6,353 nucleotides of DNA from FEN-1219 sp036274615 (lineage in GTDB: Bacteria; Pseudomonadota; Gammaproteobacteria; Steroidobacterales; Rariloculaceae), in contig DASUFK010000014.1 of NCBI GenBank assembly GCA_036274615.1, positions 1-6,353 on the forward strand. The letters are read 5' to 3'. This document shows, in pieces, positions 1 through 6,353 of this stretch; the stretch's first letter is position 1; each line of letters opens with the position of its first letter. Made by a program: the position numbers and the translations under genes. Under the pieces are notes generated by a model. That model had not been told where the DNA came from. It ran no database searches and was given only the letters and a program-made list of their open reading frames with translations.

Positions 1-1458
1 CAGCTGCTCCTGCGCGCCGACGTGATCGGCGGCCTGATCGCCCGCGACACGCAGCGCGGCGAGATCGTGGGGCTCATGCTGCCGAACGCGCTGGCGAACG
101 TAGCGGCGTTCTTCGGCGTGCTCGCCCGTGGCCGCGTTCCCGCGATGCTCAACTATTCGCTGGGCGCGCTGAGCTTGAAGACCGCGTGCGAGACCGCGGT
201 GATTCGCCGCGTGTATACGTCGCGGCGGTTCGTGCAGGCGGCGAAGCTCGAGCGCAGCATCGAAGCGCTGCGCGAATGCACCACCGTGGTGTTTCTCGAA
301 GACCTGCGCGCACAGGCCACGGCGGCGGTGCGCCTTGGCGCGGCGCTCAAGAAGCCGTTCACGCGCTGGCGTTACGGGCGCCTTCGCGTGCGCCCGGACG
401 AGCCGGCGGTGGTTCTGTTCACGTCGGGATCGGAGGGCGTGCCGAAGGGCGTCGTGCTGTCGAGCGCCAACGTGCTCGCGAACCGCGAGCAGGTGGCCGC
501 GCGAATCGACTTCGGCTCGCAGGACATCATCCTGAACGCGCTGCCGATGTTCCACTCGTTCGGGCTCACGGGCGGCACGCTGCTGCCGCTGCTGTCGGGC
601 ATGCGCACCTTCTTCTATCCGTCGCCGTTGCACTACCGGATCGTGCCCGAGATGGCCTACGACGTGAACGCCACGATCATGTTCGGCACCAACACGTTTC
701 TCGCGGGCTATGCCCGCTTCGCGCATCCCTACGATTTCTACAGCGTCCGTTACGTATTCGCCGGCGCGGAAAAGCTCAAGGACGAGACCCGCCGGGTCTG
801 GACCGACAAATTCGGCGTGCAGATCTTCGAGGGCTACGGCGCCACGGAGACGAGCCCCGGAATCGCGATCAACACGCCGATCGATTCGCGCCCGGGCACC
901 GTCGGCCGGCTGCTGCCGGGCATCGACTACGCGCTCGATCCGGTGCCCGGCGTGGACGGCGGGCGGCTGTCGGTACGCGGGCCGAACGTGATGCTGGGCT
1001 ACTTGAAGCACGACAAGCCGGGCGTCGTGCAGCCGCCTGCCACCGAGCGCGGTCCCGGCTGGTACGACACGGGCGACATCGTCACCGTGGACGAGGACGG
1101 CTTCGTGACCATTCGCGGCCGCGCCAAGCGGTTCGCCAAGATCGGCGGCGAGATGGTGTCGCTCGCGGCGGTGGAGGACCTCGCCGCGCGCGCCTGGCCC
1201 GACAAGCAGCACGCGGTGGTGAGCCTGCCCGACTTCCAGAAGGGCGAGCAGCTCGTGCTCGTGACCACGCAGCCCGGCGCGCAGCGCGGGGACCTCTCGG
1301 CACGCGCGCGCCAGGACGGCATGAGCGAGCTCAACGTGCCGAAGAAGATCCTCGTGGTGGAGAAGATGCCGCTGCTCGGCACGGGCAAGGCCGACTATCC
1401 GGCGGTGTCGGCGCTCGTGGAGCAGTCGCTGCCGCACGGCGAGCGGGCCGCGCCTTGA
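1..1458 (+). CDS. aas: Aas, acyl-ACP synthetase / 2-acylglycerophosphoethanolamine acyltransferase (5'-truncated by window edge)
   Basis: This is the adenylate-forming half of Aas, the inner-membrane enzyme that activates a fatty acid with ATP (releasing AMP and PPi), loads it on bound ACP and uses it to re-acylate lyso-phosphatidylethanolamine. The frame is open from base 1; a GTG at 22 is internal, because residues before it (LLRAD) continue the domain and the family has a PlsC-type acyltransferase domain of about 200 residues further upstream. Visible motifs: the P-loop-like FTSGSEGVPKG (418-450), PMFHSFGLTGG, PSPLHYRIVPE, the adenylate motif GYGATETSPG (832-861), GWYDTGD (1057-1077), GRAKRFAKIGGE (1117-1152) and the C-terminal LLGTGKADYP (its Lys codon at 1387), the usual catalytic lysine of the family. 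About 485 residues are present, as expected for this half of the roughly 720-residue E. coli protein, which I recall as closely similar along the whole stretch. It runs into lplT with a four-base overlap, the same gene order as in E. coli. Whether the missing acyltransferase domain is fused or separate cannot be seen here. Confidence 0.92.
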   Translation, partial: QLLLRADVIGGLIARDTQRGEIVGLMLPNALANVAAFFGVLARGRVPAMLNYSLGALSLKTACETAVIRRVYTSRRFVQAAKLERSIEALRECTTVVFLEDLRAQATAAVRLGAALKKPFTRWRYGRLRVRPDEPAVVLFTSGSEGVPKGVVLSSANVLANREQVAARIDFGSQDIILNALPMFHSFGLTGGTLLPLLSGMRTFFYPSPLHYRIVPEMAYDVNATIMFGTNTFLAGYARFAHPYDFYSVRYVFAGAEKLKDETRRVWTDKFGVQIFEGYGATETSPGIAINTPIDSRPGTVGRLLPGIDYALDPVPGVDGGRLSVRGPNVMLGYLKHDKPGVVQPPATERGPGWYDTGDIVTVDEDGFVTIRGRAKRFAKIGGEMVSLAAVEDLAARAWPDKQHAVVSLPDFQKGEQLVLVTTQPGAQRGDLSARARQDGMSELNVPKKILVVEKMPLLGTGKADYPAVSALVEQSLPHGERAAP

Positions 1459-2621
1459 GCCGCGCCGTGCTCGCGCTGCTCGGCGCGCAATTCTTGTCCG
1501 CGCTCGCCGACAACGCGATCCTGTTCGCCGCGATCGCGATGCTCATCCACGCTCCGCGGGGCGCTTGGTACGTGCCCGCGCTGCAGAGCGCGTTCCTCGT
1601 CGCGTTCGTGCTGCTGGCGCCGTGGGTGGGCTCGTTCGCCGACGCGCACCCCAAGCCTCGGGTGCTGCTCATCGGCAACGGGCTCAAGGCGGCGGGAGCG
1701 GCGGCGATGCTCGCCGGTCTCGAGCCGATCGCTGCCTACGCGCTCGTCGGAATCGGCGCCGCGGTGTACGGACCGGCGAAATACGGAGTTCTGCCCGAGC
1801 TCGTGCCGCACCGGGCGCTCGTGCGCGCCAACGGTTTGATCGAAGGGTCTACGATCGTCGCGATCATCGTGGGCACGGTGATCGGTGCGCGGCTGGCCGA
1901 CCGCTCGGTGCCGCTCGCGCTCGCCGCGGTCGTGGCCTGCTACCTCGCGTCGGCGGCGGCGACGTTGCTGTTGCCGCGGCTCGCGCCGGCCGGGCGCGGC
2001 GAGCGCGCCGGGCTCCGCAATTTCACGCGGATGATGGGCGCGCTGTTCGCGACCGCACGCGCGCGCTTCGCGATGCTCGGCAACACGCTGTTCTGGGCAT
2101 CGGCCGCGGTGTTGCGCCTGTTGCTCGTGGCCTGGGCGCCCGCGGTGCTCGCGACGCGGAACGCGTCGGACGTGGCCGATCTCACGCTGTTCCTCGCGCT
2201 CGGCATCGTCGCCGGCGCGCTCCTCGTGCCGCAGCTCATCCCGATCGAGAAGCTCCGGCGCGCGCGGCTCGCGGCCTACGCAATGGGCGCTTGCATCGTG
2301 GCGTTCGGCATGGTCGAGACGATCTGGCCCGCGCGCGCGGCGCTGGTCGCCATCGGACTGTGCGGCGGACTGTTCATGGTGCCGATGAATGCGGCGCTCC
2401 AGGAGATCGGCACGAGGAGCATCGGCAGCGGCGGAGCCGTCGCGCTCCAGAGCTTCTTCGAGAACGTGGCGATGCTCGCCGCCGTCGGCGCGTATACGTG
2501 GTCGGCGGGTCTCGGCGTGCAACCCGTGCCCACGATCGTGCTCGTCGGCGTCTTGGTGCTCGTGGCGGCGTTCGTCGTGTCGTGGCGTCTGCCGCGGGAC
2601 CCCGCCGTCGCCCCGGGCTGA
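1455..2621 (+). CDS. lplT: LplT, lysophospholipid transporter (MFS)
   Basis: This is a 388-residue major facilitator superfamily protein that flips lysophospholipids (chiefly lyso-PE) across the inner membrane for re-acylation by Aas. The start chosen is TTG at 1455, which overlaps the aas stop as TTGA. The E. coli protein has a longer N-terminus before the first helix, so the longest reading is preferred; a GTG at 1467 is the alternative, and there is no start codon just upstream. No strong Shine-Dalgarno is visible, which suits translational coupling. Family marks: QFLSALADNA in helix 1 (12-21, with Asp19), FADAHPKPRV in the helix 2-3 loop, VYGPAKYGVLPEL (104-116), ANGLIEGSTIVA (125-136), the FWASAAVLRLLLV stretch with Arg221, and MVPMNAALQE (308-317). 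The hydrophobic profile fits 11 to 12 helices and the length matches the roughly 400-residue family. It is presumably in one transcript with aas. No intrinsic terminator reading on the plus strand follows it. Confidence 0.92.
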   Translation: MSRAVLALLGAQFLSALADNAILFAAIAMLIHAPRGAWYVPALQSAFLVAFVLLAPWVGSFADAHPKPRVLLIGNGLKAAGAAAMLAGLEPIAAYALVGIGAAVYGPAKYGVLPELVPHRALVRANGLIEGSTIVAIIVGTVIGARLADRSVPLALAAVVACYLASAAATLLLPRLAPAGRGERAGLRNFTRMMGALFATARARFAMLGNTLFWASAAVLRLLLVAWAPAVLATRNASDVADLTLFLALGIVAGALLVPQLIPIEKLRRARLAAYAMGACIVAFGMVETIWPARAALVAIGLCGGLFMVPMNAALQEIGTRSIGSGGAVALQSFFENVAMLAAVGAYTWSAGLGVQPVPTIVLVGVLVLVAAFVVSWRLPRDPAVAPG

Positions 2622-2646
2622 GCTTCCTTCACCTCGCCTATAAACG

Positions 2647-2677
2647 AAAACGGCCGCGTGCTCTCGCACGCGGCCGT
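2647..2677 (-). terminator. Intrinsic terminator of hppA
   Basis: A perfect 12-base-pair stem (2650-2661 with 2666-2677, ACGGCCGCGTGC against its complement) closes a TCTC tetraloop. Reading the minus strand it begins 25 bases after the hppA stop and runs into TTTTCGTTTA, so the U tract lies on the correct side for hppA. On the plus strand the stem is followed by GGTTCGAGG with no T run, so it is probably one-directional and does not act as a standard terminator for lplT, although read-through lplT transcripts would carry the hairpin. Confidence 0.85.
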
Positions 2678-2702
2678 GGTTCGAGGATCGCTGCCGCGCC
2701 GG

Positions 2703-4721
2703 TTACAGCAGCGGTACGCTCAAGAGCGCGACGATGTTGATGATCTTGATGAGCGGGTTGATCGCCGGGCCCGCGGTGTCCTTGTACGGGTCGCCGACGG
2801 TGTCGCCCGTGACCGCGGCCTTGTGCGCGTCCGAGCCCTTGCCGCCGAAGTTGCCGTCCTCGATGTACTTCTTCGCGTTGTCCCACGCACCGCCGCCGGT
2901 GGTCATCGAGATCGCCACGAAGAGACCCGTGACGATCGTGCCCACGAGCAGCCCGCCGAGCGCCTCCGCGCCGAGCAGCTTGCCGACGATCACCGGCACG
3001 AGCAGCGGCAGCAGCGACGGCACGATCATCTCCTTGATCGCGGCCTTGGTGAGGAGGTCCACGGCCGTGGAGTAGTCGGGCCGCGTGGTGCCTTCCATGA
3101 TGCCCTTGATCTCGCGGAACTGGCGGCGCACCTCGTTCACCACCGAGCCCGCGGCGCGGCCCACGGCTTCCATCGCCATCGCGCCGAAGAGATAAGGAAT
3201 GAGTCCGCCGATGAACAGGCCGATGATCACTCGGTGATCCGACAGGTCGAACTTGAGCTCGCCCAGGCCGGCCTCGGTGAGCGAGTGTGTGTAGTCGGCG
3301 AACAGCACGAGCGCCGCGAGACCGGCCGAGCCGATCGCGTAGCCCTTGGTCACCGCCTTGGTGGTGTTGCCGACCGCGTCGAGCGCGTCGGTGACGTGCC
3401 GCACTTCCTTCGGCAGCTTCGACATCTCGGCGATGCCGCCCGCGTTGTCGGTGATCGGGCCGAACGCGTCGAGCGCGACGATCATGCCGGTCATCGAGAG
3501 CATGCTCGTGGCCGCGATCGCGATGCCGTACAGGCCGCCGAATTGGAACGCGGCCCAGATCGAGACACACACCGCGAGCACCGGCAGCGCCGTCGATTTC
3601 ATCGACACGCCCAAGCCCGCGATGATGTTGGTGGCATGGCCGGTGGTCGATGCGCCGGCCACCTTCTTCACCGGGCTGAAGTTGGTGCCCGTGTAGTACT
3701 CGGTGATGACCACCATCGCCGCCGTCAACACGAGGCCGACCAGCGCCGCGAAGTAGAGGTTGAGCCAGTCCGCGTTGGCGCCCATGAGCGCCTTCGTGAT
3801 CGGGTAGAACGCGATCGCGGCGAGCACGCCGGAGACGATCACGCCCTTGTACAACGCCGGCATGATCTTGCCGGTCTTGGTGCTCACGAAGAACGTGCCG
3901 ATGATGGACGCGACGATCGACACGGCGCCCACCACGATCGGGTAGAGCGCCGCGTTCTCGCCGAGATTCGCCGCGGTCAAACCGCCCAGCAGCATCGTGG
4001 CGATCACGGTGACGCCGTAGGTCTCGAACAGGTCGGCCGCCATGCCGGCGCAGTCGCCGACGTTGTCGCCCACGTTGTCCGCAATGACCGCCGGGTTGCG
4101 CGGGTCGTCCTCGGGAATGCCGGCCTCGACCTTGCCGACCAAGTCCGCGCCGACGTCCGCGCCCTTCGTGAAGATGCCGCCGCCGAGACGCGCGAAGATC
4201 GAGATCAGCGAGCCGCCGAACGCGAGGCCCACGAGTGCCTTCAGGATCGCGGCCTGCTCCATGCCGGTTGCGTGCAGGATCGCGTAGTAGCCGGCCACGC
4301 CGGCGAGGCCGAGGCCCACGACGAGAAGGCCGGTGACGGCGCCGCCGCGGAACGCGAGCGACAGCGCCGCGTTCAAGCCTTGCGTGGCCGCCTGCGCCGT
4401 GCGCACGTTGGCGCGCACCGACACGAACATGCCGATGTAGCCCGCGAGGCCCGAGAAGATCGCGCCGATCGCGAAGCCGACCGCCGTCTGCCAGTTGAGC
4501 GCGAAGAACAGGATCACGAACAGCACGATGCCGGCGACCGCGATCGTCGTGTACTGCCGGTTCATGTACGCCTTGGCGCCTTCTTGGACGGCCCCGGCGA
4601 TCTCTTGCATGCGAGCGTTGCCCGCCGGTTGCTTCAGCAGCCAGCTCACCGTGACGAAACCGTAGATCACGGCCAAGAGGGCCGCGCCGAGTGATAGCCA
4701 CAACGCAATGGTCGGATTCAT
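2703..4721 (-). CDS. hppA: Membrane-bound H+-translocating pyrophosphatase, K+-independent type
   Basis: This 672-residue polytopic membrane protein couples hydrolysis of cytoplasmic PPi to proton export across the inner membrane, and can run in reverse. The family has 16 helices and normally 650-800 residues, so this copy is full length. Catalytic signatures are intact: the PPi/Mg-binding DVGADLVGKVE (189-199), the acidic DNVGDNVGD (215-223) followed by ADLFETY with Glu233, DAFGPITDNAGGIAEM (418-433), and the C-terminal TVGDPYKDTAGPAINPLIK (641-659). The motif GNTTKAVT (451-458) has Lys455 and Thr458 where K+-dependent enzymes have Ala and typically Gly or Ala; that is the accepted mark of the K+-independent, proton-pumping subfamily. 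The start ATG at 4721 is preceded by GGGAGA (4733-4728) with a six-base spacing, so the start is secure. It lies 177 bases downstream of the PPi-dependent phosphofructokinase on the same strand and ends in a strong terminator. Na+ transport cannot be excluded from sequence alone but is not expected. Confidence 0.97.
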   Translation of the reverse strand: MNPTIALWLSLGAALLAVIYGFVTVSWLLKQPAGNARMQEIAGAVQEGAKAYMNRQYTTIAVAGIVLFVILFFALNWQTAVGFAIGAIFSGLAGYIGMFVSVRANVRTAQAATQGLNAALSLAFRGGAVTGLLVVGLGLAGVAGYYAILHATGMEQAAILKALVGLAFGGSLISIFARLGGGIFTKGADVGADLVGKVEAGIPEDDPRNPAVIADNVGDNVGDCAGMAADLFETYGVTVIATMLLGGLTAANLGENAALYPIVVGAVSIVASIIGTFFVSTKTGKIMPALYKGVIVSGVLAAIAFYPITKALMGANADWLNLYFAALVGLVLTAAMVVITEYYTGTNFSPVKKVAGASTTGHATNIIAGLGVSMKSTALPVLAVCVSIWAAFQFGGLYGIAIAATSMLSMTGMIVALDAFGPITDNAGGIAEMSKLPKEVRHVTDALDAVGNTTKAVTKGYAIGSAGLAALVLFADYTHSLTEAGLGELKFDLSDHRVIIGLFIGGLIPYLFGAMAMEAVGRAAGSVVNEVRRQFREIKGIMEGTTRPDYSTAVDLLTKAAIKEMIVPSLLPLLVPVIVGKLLGAEALGGLLVGTIVTGLFVAISMTTGGGAWDNAKKYIEDGNFGGKGSDAHKAAVTGDTVGDPYKDTAGPAINPLIKIINIVALLSVPLL

Positions 4722-4727
4722 TCCGTA

Positions 4728-4733
4728 TCTCCC
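4728..4733 (-). promoter_or_regulatory. Ribosome binding site of hppA
   Basis: The minus strand reads GGGAGA six bases before the ATG at 4721. This good purine-rich Shine-Dalgarno match fixes the start of hppA. Confidence 0.75.
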
Positions 4734-4745
4734 AACTTTGTTTTC

Positions 4746-4806
4746 GCTGGCGAGTCAGCCGTCGGGCGCCTAAACGGCGCTGACTGGCGACCCTGTTCGA
4801 GCCAGT
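4746..4806 (-). other. Structured leader of hppA with overlapping inverted repeats
   Basis: Two stems can be drawn in the untranslated region before hppA. Stem 1 pairs 4801-4806 with 4783-4788 (ACTGGC / GCCAGT, 12-base loop). Stem 2 pairs 4779-4785 with 4753-4759 (AGTCAGC / GCTGACT) and can extend inward by three pairs past a two-base bulge. They share bases 4783-4785, so they compete at their ends. A further GCCAGC copy (minus strand, 4751-4746) could also pair with the first arm of stem 1 over five bases. Neither stem is followed by a U run, so this does not look like a terminator. It does not match a riboswitch class that I recognise. A regulatory role is inference only. Confidence 0.35.
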
Positions 4807-4861
4807 GGAGCCTTACCCCGTAAAAAAGGGAGCAATCGCGAACGGGGTTTGAGACCCTGTT
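4789..4861. repeat. Pair of 9-base direct repeats, GACCCTGTT
   Basis: GACCCTGTT occurs at 4789-4797 and again at 4853-4861, 64 bases apart, both in the gap between the pyrophosphate-dependent kinase and hppA. Between them lie a run of six A (4822-4827) and an inverted repeat, ACCCCGT (4815-4821) with ACGGGGT (4842-4848), whose 20-base loop contains that run. The repeats could be regulator sites or chance matches; the sequence does not decide. Confidence 0.4.
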
Positions 4862-4873
4862 GTTCTTGCGGCT

Positions 4874-4898
4874 CCGCCGCCCCCCGGCGAAGCGGCGG
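4874..4898 (-). other. GC-rich hairpin directly after the phosphofructokinase stop
   Basis: CCGCCGC (4874-4880) and GCGGCGG (4892-4898) form a seven-pair stem with an 11-base C-rich loop. It abuts the TAG stop of the kinase at 4901-4899. Reading the minus strand it is followed by AGCCGCAAGAACAAC, with no U tract, so it is not a standard intrinsic terminator. It may protect the kinase mRNA 3' end, slow polymerase, or act with Rho; transcription into hppA is therefore plausible but unproven. Confidence 0.4.
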
Positions 4899-6167
4899 CT
4901 ACTTTAGCACAAACTCGTTCGGCAACCGCCGCGCAACCCGCTGATTGCGCAGGCTGACATAACTGGGCAGCCCGTCTTTGTAGGGCGGATAGTCCTCGCC
5001 TCTGATCAGCGGAGCCAGGTAGTTTCGGCACGCGGTTGTGATCGCGAAGCCGTCTTTGCTGATGTAGTTGCGGGGCATCATCTTCTCTTTGTTGGCGACT
5101 TTCGCGAGGTCCACCTTGCCTATCGTCCAGCGGTAGGGCTTGGCCGACTTGCGGACGATCGTGGGCATCACGGCGTTCTCGCCCGCGAGCGCAAGCTCCA
5201 CCGCTGCCTTGCCGCACGCGTAGGCCTGGTCGACGTCGACCTTCGACGCCACGTGCCGCGCGGCCCGCTGCAGATAGTCGGCGATCGCGTAGTGGAATTT
5301 GTACCCGAGCTTCGCCTTCACGAGCTGGGCGATCGTGGCGGCGACGCCGCCGAGCTGGGCGTGACCGAACGCGTCCTTGCCGCCGGCCTCGGCCAGGAAT
5401 CGACCGTCGGGGTAGCGCGCGCCCTCCGACACGACCACGACGCAGTACTCGAACCGGTCGACGCTGTCCTTCACGCGTGCGAGGAACGCCGCCTCGTCGA
5501 ACGGGATCTCGGGGAACAGGATCACGTGCGGCGCGTCGCCTTCCTTTTCGCCGGCGAGCCCGGCCGCCGCCGCGATCCAGCCCGCGTGGCGGCCCATGAC
5601 CTCGAGCACGAACACGCGCGTCGAGGTGCGCGCCATCGACGCGACGTCGAGCGCCGCTTCGCGCGTCGATACGGCGACGTACTTGGCCACCGAGCCGAAG
5701 CCCGGGCACGTGTCCGTGACGGGCAGATCGTTGTCGACGGTCTTCGGCACGCCGATGCAGACGATCGGTAGCCCAAGCTCCTTGCCGAGCTGCGACACCT
5801 TGTAGGCGGTGTCCATCGAGTCGCCGCCGCCGTTGTAGAAGAAGTAGCCGATATCGTGCGCCCTGAAAACCTCGATGAGCCGCTCGTACTCGGCGCGGTT
5901 CTGGTCGAGGCCCTTGAGCTTGTAGCGCGCCGAACCGAACGCGCCGCCCGGCGTGTAGCGCAGCCCCGCGATCGTCTGCTTCGACTCGAACGTGGTGTCG
6001 ATCATGTCCTCGGTGAGCGCGCCCAAGATGCCGTTGCGGCCGGCGTAGACCCTGCCGAGCTTCGCCTTGTGCTTGCGCGCGGTCTCGATGACGCCGCAGG
6101 CGCTCGCATTGATCACGGCGGTGACGCCGCCCGACTGCGCATAGAACACGTTCTTCTTCGTCGCCAC
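4899..6167 (-). CDS. pfp: Pyrophosphate-dependent 6-phosphofructokinase (diphosphate--fructose-6-phosphate 1-phosphotransferase)
   Basis: This 422-residue cytoplasmic enzyme of the PfkA superfamily reversibly phosphorylates fructose 6-phosphate to fructose 1,6-bisphosphate with PPi as donor, serving both glycolysis and gluconeogenesis. The GTG at 6167 is chosen over an ATG 42 bases upstream because GGAGGG (6177-6172) sits four bases before it and the protein then begins ATKKNVFYAQSGG, as usual for the family. Motifs in order: QSGGVTAVIN (11-20), TPGGAFGSAR (72-81), NGGGDSMDT (112-120), PKTVDNDLPVTDTCPGFGS (141-159), MGRHAGWIAA (191-200), FPEIPFDE (218-225) and SEGAR (247-251). PPi specificity is indicated by Asp116 where ATP enzymes have Gly (their GGDGS motif) and by Lys142 in PKTVDND where ATP enzymes have Gly (PGTIDND). 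Catalytic aspartates Asp145 and Asp147 are present. The downstream same-strand neighbour is a PPi-driven proton pump. Literature on methanotrophs calls this gene pfp; some annotations would use pfkA. Confidence 0.93.
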   Translation of the reverse strand: MATKKNVFYAQSGGVTAVINASACGVIETARKHKAKLGRVYAGRNGILGALTEDMIDTTFESKQTIAGLRYTPGGAFGSARYKLKGLDQNRAEYERLIEVFRAHDIGYFFYNGGGDSMDTAYKVSQLGKELGLPIVCIGVPKTVDNDLPVTDTCPGFGSVAKYVAVSTREAALDVASMARTSTRVFVLEVMGRHAGWIAAAAGLAGEKEGDAPHVILFPEIPFDEAAFLARVKDSVDRFEYCVVVVSEGARYPDGRFLAEAGGKDAFGHAQLGGVAATIAQLVKAKLGYKFHYAIADYLQRAARHVASKVDVDQAYACGKAAVELALAGENAVMPTIVRKSAKPYRWTIGKVDLAKVANKEKMMPRNYISKDGFAITTACRNYLAPLIRGEDYPPYKDGLPSYVSLRNQRVARRLPNEFVLK

Positions 6168-6171
6168 GCGG

Positions 6172-6177
6172 CCCTCC
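6172..6177 (-). promoter_or_regulatory. Ribosome binding site deciding the GTG start of the phosphofructokinase
   Basis: The minus strand reads GGAGGG, four bases before GTG at 6167. The in-frame ATG at 6209 has no comparable purine run and overlaps the likely promoter, so this site settles the start. Confidence 0.75.
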
Positions 6178-6199
6178 GCTCGAGTTCTGATCGCCGTCG

Positions 6200-6208
6200 A
6201 GAATACCA
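6200..6208 (-). promoter_or_regulatory. Candidate extended -10 promoter of the phosphofructokinase gene
   Basis: The minus strand reads TGGTATTCT, an extended -10 element (TGn followed by TATTCT, four of six to TATAAT). No good -35 hexamer is found 16-18 bases upstream, which an extended -10 can tolerate. Transcription would begin near 6193, leaving a leader of roughly 25 bases that contains the ribosome binding site. It is one of the few AT-rich spots in the region. If correct, the ATG at 6209 lies outside the transcript. Confidence 0.35.
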
Positions 6209-6353
6209 AACGCCCGCGACGTCACGCACCGCCTGAGAAAGTCTTGTCTCACTTTGGCCGTGCGCCGCGCGCAAAGGCTGCGGCCGCACCTCGATGGGTC
6301 CTCCCGAGACCGTCGCCGCACAGGGCCGCGATTCGCTCCTGCAATCGCGGCAT

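Noticed and set aside
112..120. Kinase motif GGGDS (residues 113-117) considered as an active-site defect
   Set aside because: The residue that matters for PPi use, Asp116, is present, and from memory this variant occurs in other proteobacterial PPi-dependent enzymes, so it looks like a clade trait. The coordinates given here are residue numbers; the bases are about 5814-5834.
186..1454. Upstream extension of the lplT frame through aas
   Set aside because: The residues are low-complexity Arg/Ala/Gly typical of an off-frame reading of a high-GC gene, and homology to LplT begins only after 1455.
1395..2669. A 424-codon minus-strand frame opposite lplT
   Set aside because: It is rich in Arg, His, Glu and Asp, a typical antisense reading of a hydrophobic high-GC membrane protein, with no recognisable domain.
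2638..4701. Long open frames of 670-690 codons covering hppA in another minus frame and on the plus strand (2658-4694)
   Set aside because: Their translations are dominated by Arg, Gly, His, Asp and Ala with no recognisable domain. They mirror the GC-biased codons of hppA, whose own frame is a complete known family.
4822..4830. Run of T on the minus strand (CCCTTTTTT) as a terminator after the phosphofructokinase
   Set aside because: Only a four-pair stem (GGGT/ACCC) lies upstream and it is separated from the T run by about 17 bases, so the intrinsic terminator geometry is missing.
4813..6321. A 502-codon minus-strand frame overlapping the phosphofructokinase
   Set aside because: It is out of frame with the conserved kinase and consists of Arg/Gly/Ala-rich shadow sequence.
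6249..6353. Minus-strand frame of 34 codons entering from the window edge and ending at TGA 6251-6249
   Set aside because: It begins with ATG exactly at the edge and could be the tail of an upstream gene, but the residues match no family I know and all three frames here are long enough to be chance.

Overview
This window reads as a piece of a high-GC chromosome from a Gram-negative bacterium, most likely a proteobacterium (beta or gamma class is my inference). The reasons are an aas-lplT pair, which serves inner-membrane phosphatidylethanolamine recycling in Gram-negatives, and a pyrophosphate-dependent phosphofructokinase next to a proton-pumping pyrophosphatase, a pairing known from methanotrophs and some other autotrophic or methylotrophic proteobacteria. 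All four genes are intact apart from the window edge. No mobile element, CRISPR array, tRNA or rRNA was seen.

Layout. Bases 1-1458 (+) are the C-terminal acyl-ACP synthetase part of Aas; the gene begins upstream of the window. It overlaps by four bases (TTGA) with lplT (1455-2621, +), the lysophospholipid flippase. An 81-base convergent gap follows, holding a strong intrinsic terminator that works on the minus strand. Bases 2703-4721 (-) encode a membrane-bound proton-translocating pyrophosphatase of the K+-independent type. A 177-base gap (4722-4898) contains the hppA ribosome binding site, several inverted repeats and a 9-base direct repeat. Bases 4899-6167 (-) encode a PPi-dependent 6-phosphofructokinase starting at GTG behind a strong Shine-Dalgarno sequence. 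The last 186 bases (6168-6353) are upstream of this gene and hold a plausible extended -10 promoter.

How the genes work together. The plus-strand pair forms a lysophospholipid salvage unit: LplT brings lyso-PE across the inner membrane and Aas activates a fatty acid with ATP and re-acylates it. The minus-strand pair is a pyrophosphate module: the kinase spends PPi (or makes it in the gluconeogenic direction), while the pump couples PPi hydrolysis or synthesis to the proton gradient. The two units are convergent and probably independently transcribed. I found no evidence of a previously undescribed system. The most interesting points are the pyrophosphate gene pair and the structured leader between its two genes.
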